From Thermoplasmata archaeon (lineage in GTDB: Archaea; Thermoplasmatota; Thermoplasmata; Lutacidiplasmatales; UBA184), in NCBI GenBank assembly GCA_021827405.1, contig JAKAVY010000011.1, forward strand, positions 1 through 49,535: a stretch of 49,535 nt of DNA. The letters run 5' to 3'. The position numbers and the translations under genes are program-made. How positions within the stretch are numbered: position 1 is the stretch's first letter; each line of letters opens with the position of its first letter. Below, one piece after another: positions 1 to 9,085 of the stretch. The notes under the pieces are model-generated. The model ran no database searches. It was not told where the DNA came from and saw nothing but the letters and a program-made list of their open reading frames with translations.

Positions 1-114
1 CCGGTAGCGCCGAGGCGGCTCCCATAGCTCGAACCGGTTCCCTTCAGGGTCGTAAGCTCACCCGAACCGTCCGTACGGGGACTTTTCGATTCGGGCATCG
101 ACACGCACACGAGC
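1..114 (-). pseudogene. VOC/glyoxalase-family gene remnant, C-terminal part, runs off the left edge
   Basis: Read on the minus strand, the bases at the left edge encode SPYGRFG, then a stop (TGA at 60-58), then AYDPEGNRFELWEPP. This matches the C-terminal signature of vicinal-oxygen-chelate (glyoxalase/bleomycin resistance) proteins, where the family has a Trp between GRFG and the DPEGN motif; DPEGNxxELW carries a metal-ligand Glu. The stop therefore sits where TGG (Trp) is expected, a one-base change. Upstream of about base 114 the similarity is lost in a proline-rich translation and no start is visible, so the 5' part is missing too. The true 3' end lies outside the window. An assembly error at one base is possible for the stop but not for the missing N-terminus. 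Confidence 0.6.
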
Positions 115-226
115 GCGCTGGGGGGGGCATCGGGCGGGGAAGATCCGGCCAGATTTGGGACGGCCGAAACCCTCATGGGGCCATCTCCGTGGTCAGCGCC
201 CCCTCACCGGACCTGAAGGGCAAGGT

Positions 227-781
227 ATGGTCGATTGGTTCAGCATAGCCATCTGGTCCCTCCTCGGCACGTGGATCCTCGTGGTCGGGACCCTTGTCCT
301 CCTGTACTGGCAGACCCGGCAGGCCCAGCATCTCAACTCGGCCAACGCGGTCATGAACTTGCGGGAACGGTTCGACGCGCCCCGGATGCGGGCGGCCCGA
401 CGGCATCTCGCCGACCACCTGCTCCGCCACGCACATGAGGACCTCGCGAACGTGGAGGTCGTGAACTTCTTTGAGTTGGTAGGAACGCTGACCCACCGAC
501 GGGTCCTGGACGCGGACCTGGTCTGGGAGGCCTTCGGGTCATGGATCGAGGCGTACTATTGGGCGATCCGGAATCCCGCCGACCTCGTGGGGCAGCTTCG
601 TTCCAAGCTCTCAGACCCTTGGCTGTACCACGAGTTCGAGTGGCTCCACCAACGGCTCCTCGACCTGGACAAGAGCCACGCTGGACCCCACCCCGGCCCC
701 TCCCTCGATCCCGGCGAAACGGCCCGCCAGATCCTCTCGGCGGAGGTCTCCCTGGAGTCCATCCAACCCCAGGAGCAATGA
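227..781 (+). CDS. DUF4760-like membrane-anchored protein
   Basis: Encodes about 184 residues from ATG 227. An N-terminal transmembrane helix (about residues 5-28, FSIAIWSLLGTWILVVGTLV) is followed by a soluble helical domain rich in Arg, Leu and Trp with the pattern MNLRERFDAPRMRAAR, NFFELVGTLTHR and WEAFGSWIEAYYW. This arrangement resembles the DUF4760 family, whose function is unknown. An in-frame start 72 bases earlier would put a polar tail in front of the membrane helix, so the start at 227 is preferred. The C-terminal 30 residues are low-complexity and Pro-rich. The topology suggests a short N-terminal anchor with the helical domain in the cytoplasm. The family assignment is by pattern only. 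Confidence 0.7.
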   Translation: MVDWFSIAIWSLLGTWILVVGTLVLLYWQTRQAQHLNSANAVMNLRERFDAPRMRAARRHLADHLLRHAHEDLANVEVVNFFELVGTLTHRRVLDADLVWEAFGSWIEAYYWAIRNPADLVGQLRSKLSDPWLYHEFEWLHQRLLDLDKSHAGPHPGPSLDPGETARQILSAEVSLESIQPQEQ

Positions 782-937
782 GGTTCGCGCCCCGAGGCGA
801 GGGGGCTGTGGCCCAGATCCCTTTCGGAACGCGCCTCCCACAGACGTCCAACTCCCGGCTCCTTCCGCCGCTATGTGAACGACGCGCCTTGGTCCCGACG
901 GAAACGCGGTCTCCCAGGGTTGATATGGGGTTCTGCG

Positions 938-1744
938 GTGGCTTCTCGGCCCTTGGCCGCGATCACCTTCGACGTCTGGCACACCCTGATCTACCTCGAC
1001 CCTGAGGAGGAGGATCGCTACCTGACTGCCCAACTTCGGGCCCTGGCCGCGGTCCTCCGCGGCTCGCGTCGGTCGGATCGGGTGGACGGGACGCAGGTCG
1101 TAGAACCGGAGGAGGCGGTGCGGCAGACCTTCCTTGACGCCTCCGAAAGACCCGGGCGGGGACGGGCCCTGGGGGATCTTGCCCGAGAGGCGGCTCAGCG
1201 AGCGGGAAGGGAACCCGCCCCGGCCCTTTGGGTCGGCGCCTGCGAGGGACTGGTCGCACGCCAGCCTTTCCGGGCCGTTCCCGGGGCCCAGGAACAGTTG
1301 CAACAGGTCAGAACCGAAGGTTACCGGACGGCGGTGGTCTCCAATCTGCTGGGCGAGACCGGCCGGTCCATGCGCAGGGTCCTCCACCGACTGGGACTTG
1401 CCCAGTACCTCGAGGTCGAGGCCTTCAGCGACGAGCTACCGTGGGCCAAACCATCGCCCGAGATCTTCTGGGCCGCCCTTCACCCTCTGGCCACCGATCC
1501 CAGGGATGCCATTCACATCGGGGACCTACCGGGCGATGTCCGGGGGGCGCGGGCGGCCGGCTTTCGCCTGGCGGTGCGCTTCGATGGGGCCCGGGACTAT
1601 GGCCGCCTCTATGCTGGCCTCTGCCACCCGGAGGTCCCTGTCCTACCGCCCCCGGACCGTGTGCTGGCTTCATGGCAGACGCTCCCCGAGCTGCTGACGG
1701 AGGCCTTCCCGGAAGGTCCCAGGGCCACGAAGGGACCCTTCTGA
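938..1744 (+). CDS. HAD-superfamily hydrolase (dehalogenase-like subfamily)
   Basis: About 268 residues from GTG 938; a GTG at 875 would add 21 unlikely residues. The four HAD motifs are visible: motif I ITFDVWHTLIYLD with nucleophile Asp12, motif II VVSNLLG with the Ser, motif III Lys in WAKPSPEIF, and motif IV HIGDLPGDVRGARAAG. The second Asp of the usual DxD phosphatase motif is Trp here (FDVWHTL), as in many archaeal HADs with FDVWxTL and comparable to haloacid dehalogenases. A helical cap domain of about 100 residues lies between motifs I and II. The substrate cannot be told from sequence; it may be a small phosphorylated or halogenated compound. The gene appears monocistronic, with about 150 bases before it and 500 after. 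Confidence 0.85.
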   Translation: MASRPLAAITFDVWHTLIYLDPEEEDRYLTAQLRALAAVLRGSRRSDRVDGTQVVEPEEAVRQTFLDASERPGRGRALGDLAREAAQRAGREPAPALWVGACEGLVARQPFRAVPGAQEQLQQVRTEGYRTAVVSNLLGETGRSMRRVLHRLGLAQYLEVEAFSDELPWAKPSPEIFWAALHPLATDPRDAIHIGDLPGDVRGARAAGFRLAVRFDGARDYGRLYAGLCHPEVPVLPPPDRVLASWQTLPELLTEAFPEGPRATKGPF

Positions 1745-2248
1745 TCCCTGCCCTTGGGAGAAGTTCCCTGCCCTGACGGCGAGGCCACGCCCACGATCTC
1801 CCCCCCGCTCCAGAGGAGACTCGCCGGGACCGCCCACGCCGCCTCCCGTTCCCCCCTATCCCTCGGCACAGGCGGCCGGCTTTGCCCGGTTGGCCAGGGT
1901 CAGCTCCCCTTCCGACCCGCACGCTGATCTTCGGCGTCGGGAGGAGGGTCGGCGCAACCTCGAGCGCCTCCTTCCGGGTTCCAAGGCGTGCCGGAGCCCT
2001 TCTGATGGACCCCTTCACGGACCGACGCTGCCGTGAGCCACCGCCGGCTCACCGCCCTGGACCCCGTTGCCGATTTGTACTCGGGAAAAGTGGGGTCTCT
2101 GTGGAAGCCTTCCCCTTCGGCGGGGCCTCCGAGGTAGGTCTCTCGGCGGTAGCCTCCCGCCGGGTCCTGGGTGGTCCCCCGACCGGGGGCACCGCACCGC
2201 GGGCCCCCGGAGGGGACCGGGCCCCGGGAACGGAGGTTTGAGACTACC
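1745..2248. other. Intergenic region with no supported gene
   Basis: About 500 GC-rich bases between the HAD gene and the VIT1-like gene. Open frames exist on both strands, but their translations are Pro/Gly/Arg-rich without family motifs, as expected from GC-rich noncoding DNA. A Shine-Dalgarno-like GGAGG at 2232-2236 belongs to the downstream gene. I see no RNA gene, repeat array or clear box A. Confidence 0.6.
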
Positions 2249-2956
2249 ATGCCCTCGTCTGCCTCCCGCGAGCCCCACGCCCATCGTAGCTTCCTCTCGG
2301 ACTTCATCCTGGGAAGCCAGGACGGTCTGGTGAACATCCTTGGGATCATCCTGGGAGTTTCGGCCGCGACCGACAACCTGAAGCTCCTGCTGGTGGCCAC
2401 GCTTGCCGCCCTCGCGGCGGAGTCCATCTCCATGGGCGCCGTGGGTTACACCTCCACCAGGGCTCGTCGAAAGCTCTACCTCTCCGAAGAACGCCGGGAG
2501 ATCGAAGAGATGCGGACCATGCCGGAGATGGAACGGGAAGAGGTCCGCCAGATCTTCCGGGAGTGGAACTACCAGGGACCCGAGCTGGAAGAGATGGTCA
2601 ACCGCATCTGTGCCAACCCCCAGGCCATGCTGGAACTGATGATGGCCTTCGAACTGCACATGTCCCCGGTCTACGCCAACGAGCCTAGGAACTCGGGGTT
2701 GCTGGTGGGCCTGGCCACGATCGTGGGGAGCCTGATCCCGCTCCTCCCCTTCCTGCTGGTGCCCGTGAACTTCCTGGGCGACGTGCTGGCCAGTGTGGTC
2801 CTAAGCGCCGTGACGTTGTTCTTCATCGGGGCCTACGAGGCGCGCACCACGCGGGGGTCCCTGCTTCAGAGCGGGCTGCAGATGTTGGTCATCGGGATGA
2901 CCGCAGGATTCGCCGGGTTCCTCATTGGCCACTTCCTAGGCGCTGCCCCGCTCTGA
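2249..2956 (+). CDS. VIT1/CCC1-family membrane transporter
   Basis: About 235 residues from ATG 2249, preceded by GGAGG at 2232-2236. The N-terminal half carries the family pattern SDFILGSQDGLVNILGIILG and AAESISMGAVGYTSTRA. Next comes a charged helical cytoplasmic insert (about residues 75-140, with the EEMRTMPEMEREEVRQIF and MLELMMAFE stretches), and then three hydrophobic segments ending at GHFLGAAPL. VIT1/CCC1 proteins export Fe2+ or Mn2+ in exchange for protons; the Glu/Met-rich cytoplasmic insert is the metal-binding domain in plant and rhodopsin-coupled homologues. The likely role is iron or manganese detoxification at the cell membrane. The gene stands alone, convergent with pirin. 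Confidence 0.88.
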   Translation: MPSSASREPHAHRSFLSDFILGSQDGLVNILGIILGVSAATDNLKLLLVATLAALAAESISMGAVGYTSTRARRKLYLSEERREIEEMRTMPEMEREEVRQIFREWNYQGPELEEMVNRICANPQAMLELMMAFELHMSPVYANEPRNSGLLVGLATIVGSLIPLLPFLLVPVNFLGDVLASVVLSAVTLFFIGAYEARTTRGSLLQSGLQMLVIGMTAGFAGFLIGHFLGAAPL

Positions 2957-3068
2957 ATCGGGCTTTGGCGTGCCGTCGCCCGGGGGAAGGTCCTCGGCCG
3001 GGTCTTCCGCGCACCTCGAAGATGGAATCCTCTCCACCCGCCCGGACCTCCTGTCGGGAACGTCCCTT

Positions 3069-3974
3069 TCAGCTCTGCTCCACCGAAGGTTCCTGGTGTC
3101 GGATGAACCGGCCATGTCTGAGATCGCTCAGGGCTTCCCGGAGCTGTTCCTGCGTGTTCATGACGATGGGGCCGTACCACGCCACCGGCTCCCGCAAGGG
3201 CCGCCCGGAAAGGAAGAGGAACCGGGCCCCCTCCGCCCCGGAGCGCGCCGGCACGACCTCGCCGGGGCCGAACAACGCCGCTTGACCGCGCGAGACCGCT
3301 CGAGAGGGCGTTCCCCCGAATTCCCCGGCTCCCTCAAGTACGTAGACGAAACTCGTGTACCCTCGGGCGGTGGGGACCTCCCAGCGCGACTCCGGCGGGA
3401 GCCGGACGTCAAGATAGGTGGGATCGACCGGGATCCCCCGGACCAGCCCGGCCTGCCCTTGGTAGGTCCCGGCCACCACCCGGACCCTGGCTCCCTCCGG
3501 GGTGCGGACCGTGGGCACATGCAGGTTCCGCAGGTCGCGATAGGCCGGTACGGCCATCTTCAGCCTTGCCGGGAGGTTCACCCAGAGTTGGAGACCCTCC
3601 AGGACCCCTTCCTTCGGTTGGGGCATCTCCTGATGGAGGATGCCACTGGAGGCGCTCATCCACTGGAGGTCTCCATCCTGGATGCTCCCCTGGTTTCCCA
3701 GGCTGTCCGTATGCTCCACCCGCCCGTCTAGCATGTAGGTGACGGTCTCGATCCCTCGATGGGGGTGCCATGGGAAGCCTGCCACGTAGTCGGAAGGCTG
3801 GCTCGAGCGGAAGTGGTCCAGAAGAAGGAAGGGGTCGAACCGGCGGTCCTGGGGCTGACCGAAGACCCGGTTCAACCGGACCCCGGCCCCTTCGATCGTC
3901 GGGATGCCTTCCATCACGTCCGTCACTCTTCGGACCTCCCCGGTGGCTTCCGGAGCCGAAGCGATCGCGCCCAT
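3069..3974 (-). CDS. Pirin-family cupin protein
   Basis: About 301 residues from ATG 3974. The bicupin metal site is intact: PWHPHRG supplies His70 and His72, and GILHQEMP supplies His114 and Glu116, matching the Fe ligands of human pirin and E. coli YhhW. LLLDHF and TDSLGNQGSIQDGDLQWM are further pirin signatures, and the C-terminal pirin domain (about residues 180-290) is complete. Biochemical roles in the family range from quercetin dioxygenase activity to transcription cofactor, so the substrate is left open. A longer reading frame extends upstream to 4106, but it crosses the start region of the divergent exporter and carries no motif, so the internal ATG is preferred. Confidence 0.9.
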   Translation of the reverse strand: MGAIASAPEATGEVRRVTDVMEGIPTIEGAGVRLNRVFGQPQDRRFDPFLLLDHFRSSQPSDYVAGFPWHPHRGIETVTYMLDGRVEHTDSLGNQGSIQDGDLQWMSASSGILHQEMPQPKEGVLEGLQLWVNLPARLKMAVPAYRDLRNLHVPTVRTPEGARVRVVAGTYQGQAGLVRGIPVDPTYLDVRLPPESRWEVPTARGYTSFVYVLEGAGEFGGTPSRAVSRGQAALFGPGEVVPARSGAEGARFLFLSGRPLREPVAWYGPIVMNTQEQLREALSDLRHGRFIRHQEPSVEQS

Positions 3975-4136
3975 CCTCCCCTCGGGCGACGGTAGGCACG
4001 GCCCTCGGAAATAGACTACGTCTCCCGGAGGCAATCGAGGGGGTCTTCCGGCGGACGGCCCGCTGGGCGGCGCCCCCCTCAACAGCCCTTGGGGCCGTCG
4101 GGACAAACGCTATTTGGAGACGCGTCCGGACCTTGC

Positions 4137-5033
4137 GTGGGGCGACAAAAAGGGGTCCTGGTCCTCGCGTTCTGCGCGTTGGCCGTGGCCTGGGGCCTCA
4201 ACTACCCCTTCGTCCGGGTGGGACTCGAGACCACCCCGCCCCTCTGGCTCGCCTTCTTCCGGGCCGGGGTCGGGCTCCTCGGGGTTTCCCTGATCTCGTT
4301 GTGGGGTACCCGCCGGATCATCTTTGTTGGCGCCGAGCGGAGAGACGCCCTCCTCCTCGGTCTGCTCAACACGAGCCTCTTCTTCGGGTTGTGGTTCCTG
4401 GGGGCCTCCTCGGTCCCCCCGGGGGAAACCTCCGTCATCATCTACACGTTCCCGCTCTGGGTCTCCCTGCTGTCCGCCCCCCTGCTCCACCGCCCCCTCC
4501 GGGGGGTGGAATGGGTGTCCGTGACGGCCGGGTTCCTCGGGATCGTTCTGGTGACCGAGGTCTGGACCGTCTTGGGGCCCGGCTCGAGCCCGGTGGCCCT
4601 CTTGGAGATCCTCGGGGCTGCCGTCTCGTGGGCCCTGGCCACGGTCCTCTTCAAACGGCGCTTCACGGGACGGACCCTGTGGCGGGCCAATGGCTACCAG
4701 CTCCTGGGTGGAACCGTCGGACTGCTCGCGGCCGCCCTCCTTCTCGAGCCCCGGGGGTTTGGAACGGTGGGATACACCCTCCTCGGGGTGGTCCTCTACA
4801 TGGGGCTCATCGGCACGGCCGTGGCCTACGCGATCTGGTTCGAGCTCTTGGAGCGCTTCCCGGCCGCCACGTTGAGCAACTACACGTTTGCCGTGCCCGT
4901 GGTGGCCCTGGTGGCCTCGGCCTTCCTCTTCGGGGAGCGATTGTCCCTGGTACAGGCGGCAGGCGTGGCCCTCGTCGCCCTGGGGATCTTCCTTACCGGG
5001 CGCCGTTCCGTCGGCATCCCCCTTCCCGAGTGA
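4137..5033 (+). CDS. EamA/DMT-family exporter
   Basis: About 298 residues from GTG 4137; the upstream TTG at 4089 would add a non-hydrophobic leader. About ten hydrophobic segments in two halves give the two EamA repeats: LAVAWGLNYPFVRVGL and FRAGVGLLGVSLISL in the first half, ISKR-like LFKRRFTGRTLWRANGYQLL at the junction, and TLSNYTFAVPVVALVASAFL followed by GERLSLVQAAGVALVALGI in the second. DMT exporters move amino acids, nucleotides or other small metabolites out of the cytoplasm; the substrate is not predictable. It is divergent from pirin and convergent with the SSS symporter, with 55 bases between them. Confidence 0.9.
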   Translation: MGRQKGVLVLAFCALAVAWGLNYPFVRVGLETTPPLWLAFFRAGVGLLGVSLISLWGTRRIIFVGAERRDALLLGLLNTSLFFGLWFLGASSVPPGETSVIIYTFPLWVSLLSAPLLHRPLRGVEWVSVTAGFLGIVLVTEVWTVLGPGSSPVALLEILGAAVSWALATVLFKRRFTGRTLWRANGYQLLGGTVGLLAAALLLEPRGFGTVGYTLLGVVLYMGLIGTAVAYAIWFELLERFPAATLSNYTFAVPVVALVASAFLFGERLSLVQAAGVALVALGIFLTGRRSVGIPLPE

Positions 5034-5088
5034 TCGGCCCGTTGGGCTTCCCCAGGGAGGGGGCCCGGCCGTCAACGGGGCCCGCGGC

Positions 5089-6684
5089 TCACTCCGGGAC
5101 CGCCTCGAGCTGGGAGACGGCCTTCACCGGTGCCAGGGGGTTAGGAACGGCAGACGGGGACGAGCCCGTTCGTACCCTCCTTAGGTCCTCCTCGGGAATG
5201 ATCCCCTCCCGGTGGAACCGGGTGGCTCGAACCAGCGCGGTGCCGACCACGGCCACCAGGAGATTCAGGCCCAGCGCCAGGATTGCGATGTAGAGGAACC
5301 CGAACGGGGTGTTGAACAGGGAACTGGTCAGGATCCCGAACTTGTTCGCATCGAGGACCAGATAGATGCCTGAGATGATCCCGACCCCCCATCCTACCGT
5401 CAGGGCCTTTCCGTCCAACCAGCGGGTATAGAGACCCAGGAAGACCGCGGGGAGGGTTTGCGCGATGAGCACCCCCCCGAGAAGCTGGAGCTGCACCGCG
5501 TAGGTGGTGGAGACGGTGAAGACGAACGCGAGGGCGACGAACTTTACCGCCGCAGAGATCCACTTCGCGGCCTGGGTCTCCCCGTGCGGCGTGATCTTCG
5601 GGTAGACCTCTTTGACCACGTTCCGGGTGAGGAGGTTGGCCGCGGCGATCGCCATGATCGCGGCCGGGACCAGCCCGCCAATGAAGACGGCGAGGAGGGC
5701 GATCCCTGCGGCCCACCCCGGGAGCACGGTGATGATGATCGCCGGCACCGTAAGCGCCCCGTTGCCAGACGTCTTGAGGATGCTGAGCGCCGCGGGAATG
5801 CCATAGACCAGGACGCCGAAGAGGGCCAGCAGGGCGAGCCCCACGCCGTAGATGGGGAGCAAGGCCTGGCTCGTCCTCAGGCTCTTCTTGTCCGAGGCAC
5901 TGAGGCAACCGTTGATGGCGTGGGGATATAGGTAGAGGGCCAGGGCGCTCCCGAAGAAGAGCGACCAGAACTTCGGGATGGAAATGGTCGGAAGGTCGGC
6001 ATACGACTTCGGTGCGCTGGCGAAGGCTGTGGTGAAACCGCCCCAATTGACCAGCACCACCACGATGACCGCGATGACCGACCCGAAGATCAGCACATCC
6101 TTCATGATGGCGCCCAGGGCAGCCCCTCGGAGACCGCTCGTGAACGTGAAGACGGCCAGGATCACGAACGCCACGATGAGGGCCACCTCGGTCACCGTCT
6201 TCACATTGGCCACCCCCAGCAGCATGACCGTCAAGACCGACTGCATCCCCACGATCTGAAGCGCGATGTAGGGGAGCTCCGCGACCACTCCGGTAAGGGC
6301 GATCGCCAGGGCGAGGTTCCGGCTGTTGAACCGGTCCTTGACAAAATCCACCGCGGTGATGTATCCCCGGTTCCTTGCCACGACCCATAGACGGGGCATG
6401 GTGACCACGGCGATCGCAAAGGTAAGGGCCACATACGGCACGGCGTAGAAGTAAAGCGCCCCGGCCCCGTACACCCCCGAGGGGATGGCGACGAAGGTGT
6501 ACGCCGTGTAGAGGTCCGCCCCCACCAGCACCCACAGGAGCCAGGCCCCCATCCGCTGTCCCCCGAGCCCCCATTCATTGAGCCCCCGGAGGTCGCCCCG
6601 GCGGAACCGGGCGCCATAGAACCCCAAGAAAACGAAGACAATGAACAGGACCACGAAGAGAGCGATGCCGTCGTTATTGAGCAA
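5089..6684 (-). CDS. Sodium:solute symporter (SSS) family transporter
   Basis: About 531 residues with 13 or so predicted membrane helices. SSS patterns include GLGGQRMGAWLLWVLVGAD, TFVAIPSGVYGAGALYFYA, ADLPTISIPKFWSLFFGS and PAAIMAIAAANLLTRN. A frame running up to 6783 would add a polar, Ser/Gly/Pro-rich leader overlapping the DUF3311 gene. TTG 6684 lies one base after that gene's TGA with a GGGGGGAG ribosome-binding stretch before it, so coupled translation from TTG 6684 is the best reading. SSS plus DUF3311 pairs are common in archaea and actinobacteria and resemble the acetate/monocarboxylate transporter arrangement. The likely role is Na+-driven uptake of an organic anion, but the substrate is inferred only. 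Confidence 0.88.
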   Translation of the reverse strand: MLNNDGIALFVVLFIVFVFLGFYGARFRRGDLRGLNEWGLGGQRMGAWLLWVLVGADLYTAYTFVAIPSGVYGAGALYFYAVPYVALTFAIAVVTMPRLWVVARNRGYITAVDFVKDRFNSRNLALAIALTGVVAELPYIALQIVGMQSVLTVMLLGVANVKTVTEVALIVAFVILAVFTFTSGLRGAALGAIMKDVLIFGSVIAVIVVVLVNWGGFTTAFASAPKSYADLPTISIPKFWSLFFGSALALYLYPHAINGCLSASDKKSLRTSQALLPIYGVGLALLALFGVLVYGIPAALSILKTSGNGALTVPAIIITVLPGWAAGIALLAVFIGGLVPAAIMAIAAANLLTRNVVKEVYPKITPHGETQAAKWISAAVKFVALAFVFTVSTTYAVQLQLLGGVLIAQTLPAVFLGLYTRWLDGKALTVGWGVGIISGIYLVLDANKFGILTSSLFNTPFGFLYIAILALGLNLLVAVVGTALVRATRFHREGIIPEEDLRRVRTGSSPSAVPNPLAPVKAVSQLEAVPE

Positions 6685-6685
6685 A

Positions 6686-6886
6686 TCACTCCCCCCGATT
6701 GATGAGCCAGGCGGCGAGGCCGAAGAGGATCCCGGAAAACACAAGCCAGATGGTCTGGTACCAATAGAAGAACGGGAGCCCATCGAGCTTCGGGTCCACC
6801 ATGTTGTAGGAGGGGACCCAAAGGTAGACCACGAAGGGGATCACCAAGAGGATCGCCGCGACCACCTGGGATCCCCGGTTGGCCAC
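6686..6886 (-). CDS. DUF3311 small membrane protein, partner of the SSS symporter
   Basis: A 66-residue protein from GTG 6886 with two hydrophobic helices (VVAAILLVIPFVVYLWVPSY and TIWLVFSGILFGLAAWLINR) separated by the DUF3311 hallmark DGLPFFYWYQ. Proteins of this family sit directly upstream of SSS symporters and are thought to be accessory subunits. The stop is one base from the symporter start, consistent with a two-gene transcript. A box A-like CTTATAG centred about 25 bases upstream would place transcription start at the GTG, so the mRNA is probably leaderless. Confidence 0.85.
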   Translation of the reverse strand: MANRGSQVVAAILLVIPFVVYLWVPSYNMVDPKLDGLPFFYWYQTIWLVFSGILFGLAAWLINRGE

Positions 6887-6905
6887 GGCATGCCTCAGCA
6901 GGTCA

Positions 6906-6916
6906 TGCTATAAGAA
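6906..6916 (-). promoter_or_regulatory. Box A promoter for DUF3311-symporter operon
   Basis: The minus strand reads TTCTTATAGCA in otherwise GC-rich DNA, centred about 25 bases before GTG 6886. This is the spacing of archaeal TATA boxes for leaderless transcripts. The call is by composition and spacing only. Confidence 0.5.
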
Positions 6917-6955
6917 TGTGCCTCTGGCGTACCGTCCCGCGGCGGGAAGCCCTCG

Positions 6956-8923
6956 CTAGCGGCGCGGGGACCTTGGGTCAATGGGCCCCTCCAGCGGCTC
7001 CCCCTCCAGGAGGTGAAGGATCCCCTGGCGGTCCACCAGGCCCACCACCCGGTCGGGAGCGCTGACCGAGACCAGACAAGCCACATCGGCCTGGGCGGCA
7101 TTGAGCCGTCGGAGGGTCTCCAGGGCGTTCGCGTTCTCGGTCACCTTGACCGGGAGCGGCCGGGCCAGGTCTGCGACCAACACCTTCCCCCGGAGCTCCG
7201 GGGGAACCTTCATGAGGTCGATGGAACGCAGCATTCCGACCCACGCATCCGGGGCCCCCACCAGGAGGAGGGAGACCCCGGATTGGCTCGAGAGGTTGAT
7301 CGCCTCTTGGACGGTGGCCCCGGGAGGGGTCCCGACCGGGGGTCTGGCGATGGCCCGCACCGGGGTCCCCTCCAGAAGCCAGGCCCGAAGTTCCTCCCGG
7401 TGAGCCGGGCTCGCCAGTCGGTTGGTCACTTGCGCCGTGTAGATGTGGTAGCGGCCGGTGGCCGCGTACGCGATGAAGATCGCGAGCATGGCCGGTAGAA
7501 GGAGAGCGTAACCCCCGGCCATCTCGACCACCATGACCAGCACGGCCAAGGGGGCCTTGGAGATCCCGCCGAAGAAGCTCATCATGCCCACGATGGCGAA
7601 GGCCGCCACGTCCGGGAGGCTCACCAGGCCCGGAAGCCACAGGTGAAAGAGCCCGCCGAGGGTGCTCCCGATCAGCGCTCCGACCACAACGCTCGTCCCG
7701 AAGAGCCCGGCGCTCCCTCCCGAGCCGATGGTGAACGATGTGGTGACCATCCGGACCAGCACGGAGAGCCCGAGGACGATCAGCAGGATGAGCGTCAGGC
7801 TCCCGGCCCCGATCTGTCCCAGCATGGCCGCCTGGACGAACCCGTAGCCCACGTTGACCGACGCCAGGGCGGCGAAGTGGTTGCCTTCCGGGAGGAGGAA
7901 CCACGTGGCCAGGACCACCGCGCTGGAGGCCAGCCCCCCCAGGGTCACCTTGAGGGCCAGCGGTAATCTCAGCCGGGAGAACCGGTGCTCGGTGGACCCA
8001 TACAACCAGATGAACCCGACCCCGCTCGCGGCGCAGAGAAGGCCCAGCAGCGCGTAGAGAGGGACCTGGTCCACCGTCCAACCGAGCCCCGCGGGGGTCT
8101 GGAAGAGGGTGTTGAAGCCGTAGAACAGTCCATAGGTGGAGTAGCTTACCACGGAGGCGATGATGGCCGGAACGAAGACCTCGGGCTCGAAGTCTCCCAT
8201 GTACATGATCTCCGCCGCGTAGATGGCCCCGCCCAAGGGGGCCTTGAAGATCGCCCCCACTCCTGCGCCGAGCCCGGTGGCGAGCGCGATCCGCCGGTCC
8301 TTGGCCGGAAGGTGGAGCAGGTCGGCCCACCAGGAGCCAAAACCCGCCCCCACCTGGGCGGTGGGCCCCTCCCTCCCTCCGCTCCCCCCGCTCGCCAACG
8401 TGAGCACGCTGGTCACGATCTTCATGAACGGGACGCGCCGACGGACCTTCCCCTCCCGCCGGTGGAAGGAATTGATGGCCTCGTCGGTCCCGTGACCGGC
8501 CGTTTCCGGTGCCACATACTGGATGAGCAGGCCGGCTGCGAGCGCACCCCCGGTCATGACCACCGGAAGGAGGAGGATCCGGGGGAACGAACTGCCCCAA
8601 ACGACCACCCCGGTAACGGGGGCGCCGGCGTAGGGATAGGTGATCCCCACGATGTCCACAAGCAGGAAGTTGGTGGTCTCCTGCCAGGAGAAGAGGAAGA
8701 GGGCCGATCCCAGGCCGGCCACCAGGCCGATGGGGACCGCGATGACCGCCCAACGGATCAGGTCTCGCGAGACGGTCCGGATATCCCCCCCGCGGGCGGT
8801 GAGGAATCCCCAGCGCCTCAGCAGGGACCGGACGGTCCCCGTTGGCCGGGGGTCCGTCGGGGAGGACACGGGGGTGGGGACAGACAACTTAGGCCCAGCC
8901 CCCTGCGGGGTCCCCTCAGCCAC
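6956..8923 (-). CDS. ClC-family chloride channel/antiporter with C-terminal CBS region
   Basis: 655 residues from GTG 8923. The ClC core (about residues 55-490) shows GHGTDEAINSFH in place of the GSGIP selectivity loop, GSGGREGPTAQVG with the gating Glu, GLGAGVGAIFKAPLGGAIYAAE, and GSGGSAGLFGTSVVVGALIG. The C-terminal region of about 140 residues (from PVRAIARPPVG to the end) contains two CBS-like halves that could bind adenine nucleotides. The preserved gating Glu fits either a fast-gated channel or a Cl-/H+ exchanger. In an acid-exposed cell such a protein could help charge balance during acid stress, but that is inference. It is separated from the symporter operon by about 70 bases and shares its direction. 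Confidence 0.92.
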   Translation of the reverse strand: MAEGTPQGAGPKLSVPTPVSSPTDPRPTGTVRSLLRRWGFLTARGGDIRTVSRDLIRWAVIAVPIGLVAGLGSALFLFSWQETTNFLLVDIVGITYPYAGAPVTGVVVWGSSFPRILLLPVVMTGGALAAGLLIQYVAPETAGHGTDEAINSFHRREGKVRRRVPFMKIVTSVLTLASGGSGGREGPTAQVGAGFGSWWADLLHLPAKDRRIALATGLGAGVGAIFKAPLGGAIYAAEIMYMGDFEPEVFVPAIIASVVSYSTYGLFYGFNTLFQTPAGLGWTVDQVPLYALLGLLCAASGVGFIWLYGSTEHRFSRLRLPLALKVTLGGLASSAVVLATWFLLPEGNHFAALASVNVGYGFVQAAMLGQIGAGSLTLILLIVLGLSVLVRMVTTSFTIGSGGSAGLFGTSVVVGALIGSTLGGLFHLWLPGLVSLPDVAAFAIVGMMSFFGGISKAPLAVLVMVVEMAGGYALLLPAMLAIFIAYAATGRYHIYTAQVTNRLASPAHREELRAWLLEGTPVRAIARPPVGTPPGATVQEAINLSSQSGVSLLLVGAPDAWVGMLRSIDLMKVPPELRGKVLVADLARPLPVKVTENANALETLRRLNAAQADVACLVSVSAPDRVVGLVDRQGILHLLEGEPLEGPIDPRSPRR

Positions 8924-9085
8924 CGGATCGTCACCCCGAAGATTCTGGCCTTACGAGGGTGCCACGGTATTTCATCCTACCGGGGAACGGGCTGTCGACC
9001 GCCCGGCTCGGCCCCGATCCCTCTCGTGGCCCAAGGCCAACCCCGAAGGGCCCCCGGGGGGAAGGACTCCACCCGCGGTCCGCGC

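Noticed and set aside
1882-2241. Possible 119-residue protein between the HAD and VIT1-like genes
   Set aside because: Pro/Gly/Arg-rich translation without any family pattern, no ribosome-binding site or box A at a proper distance.
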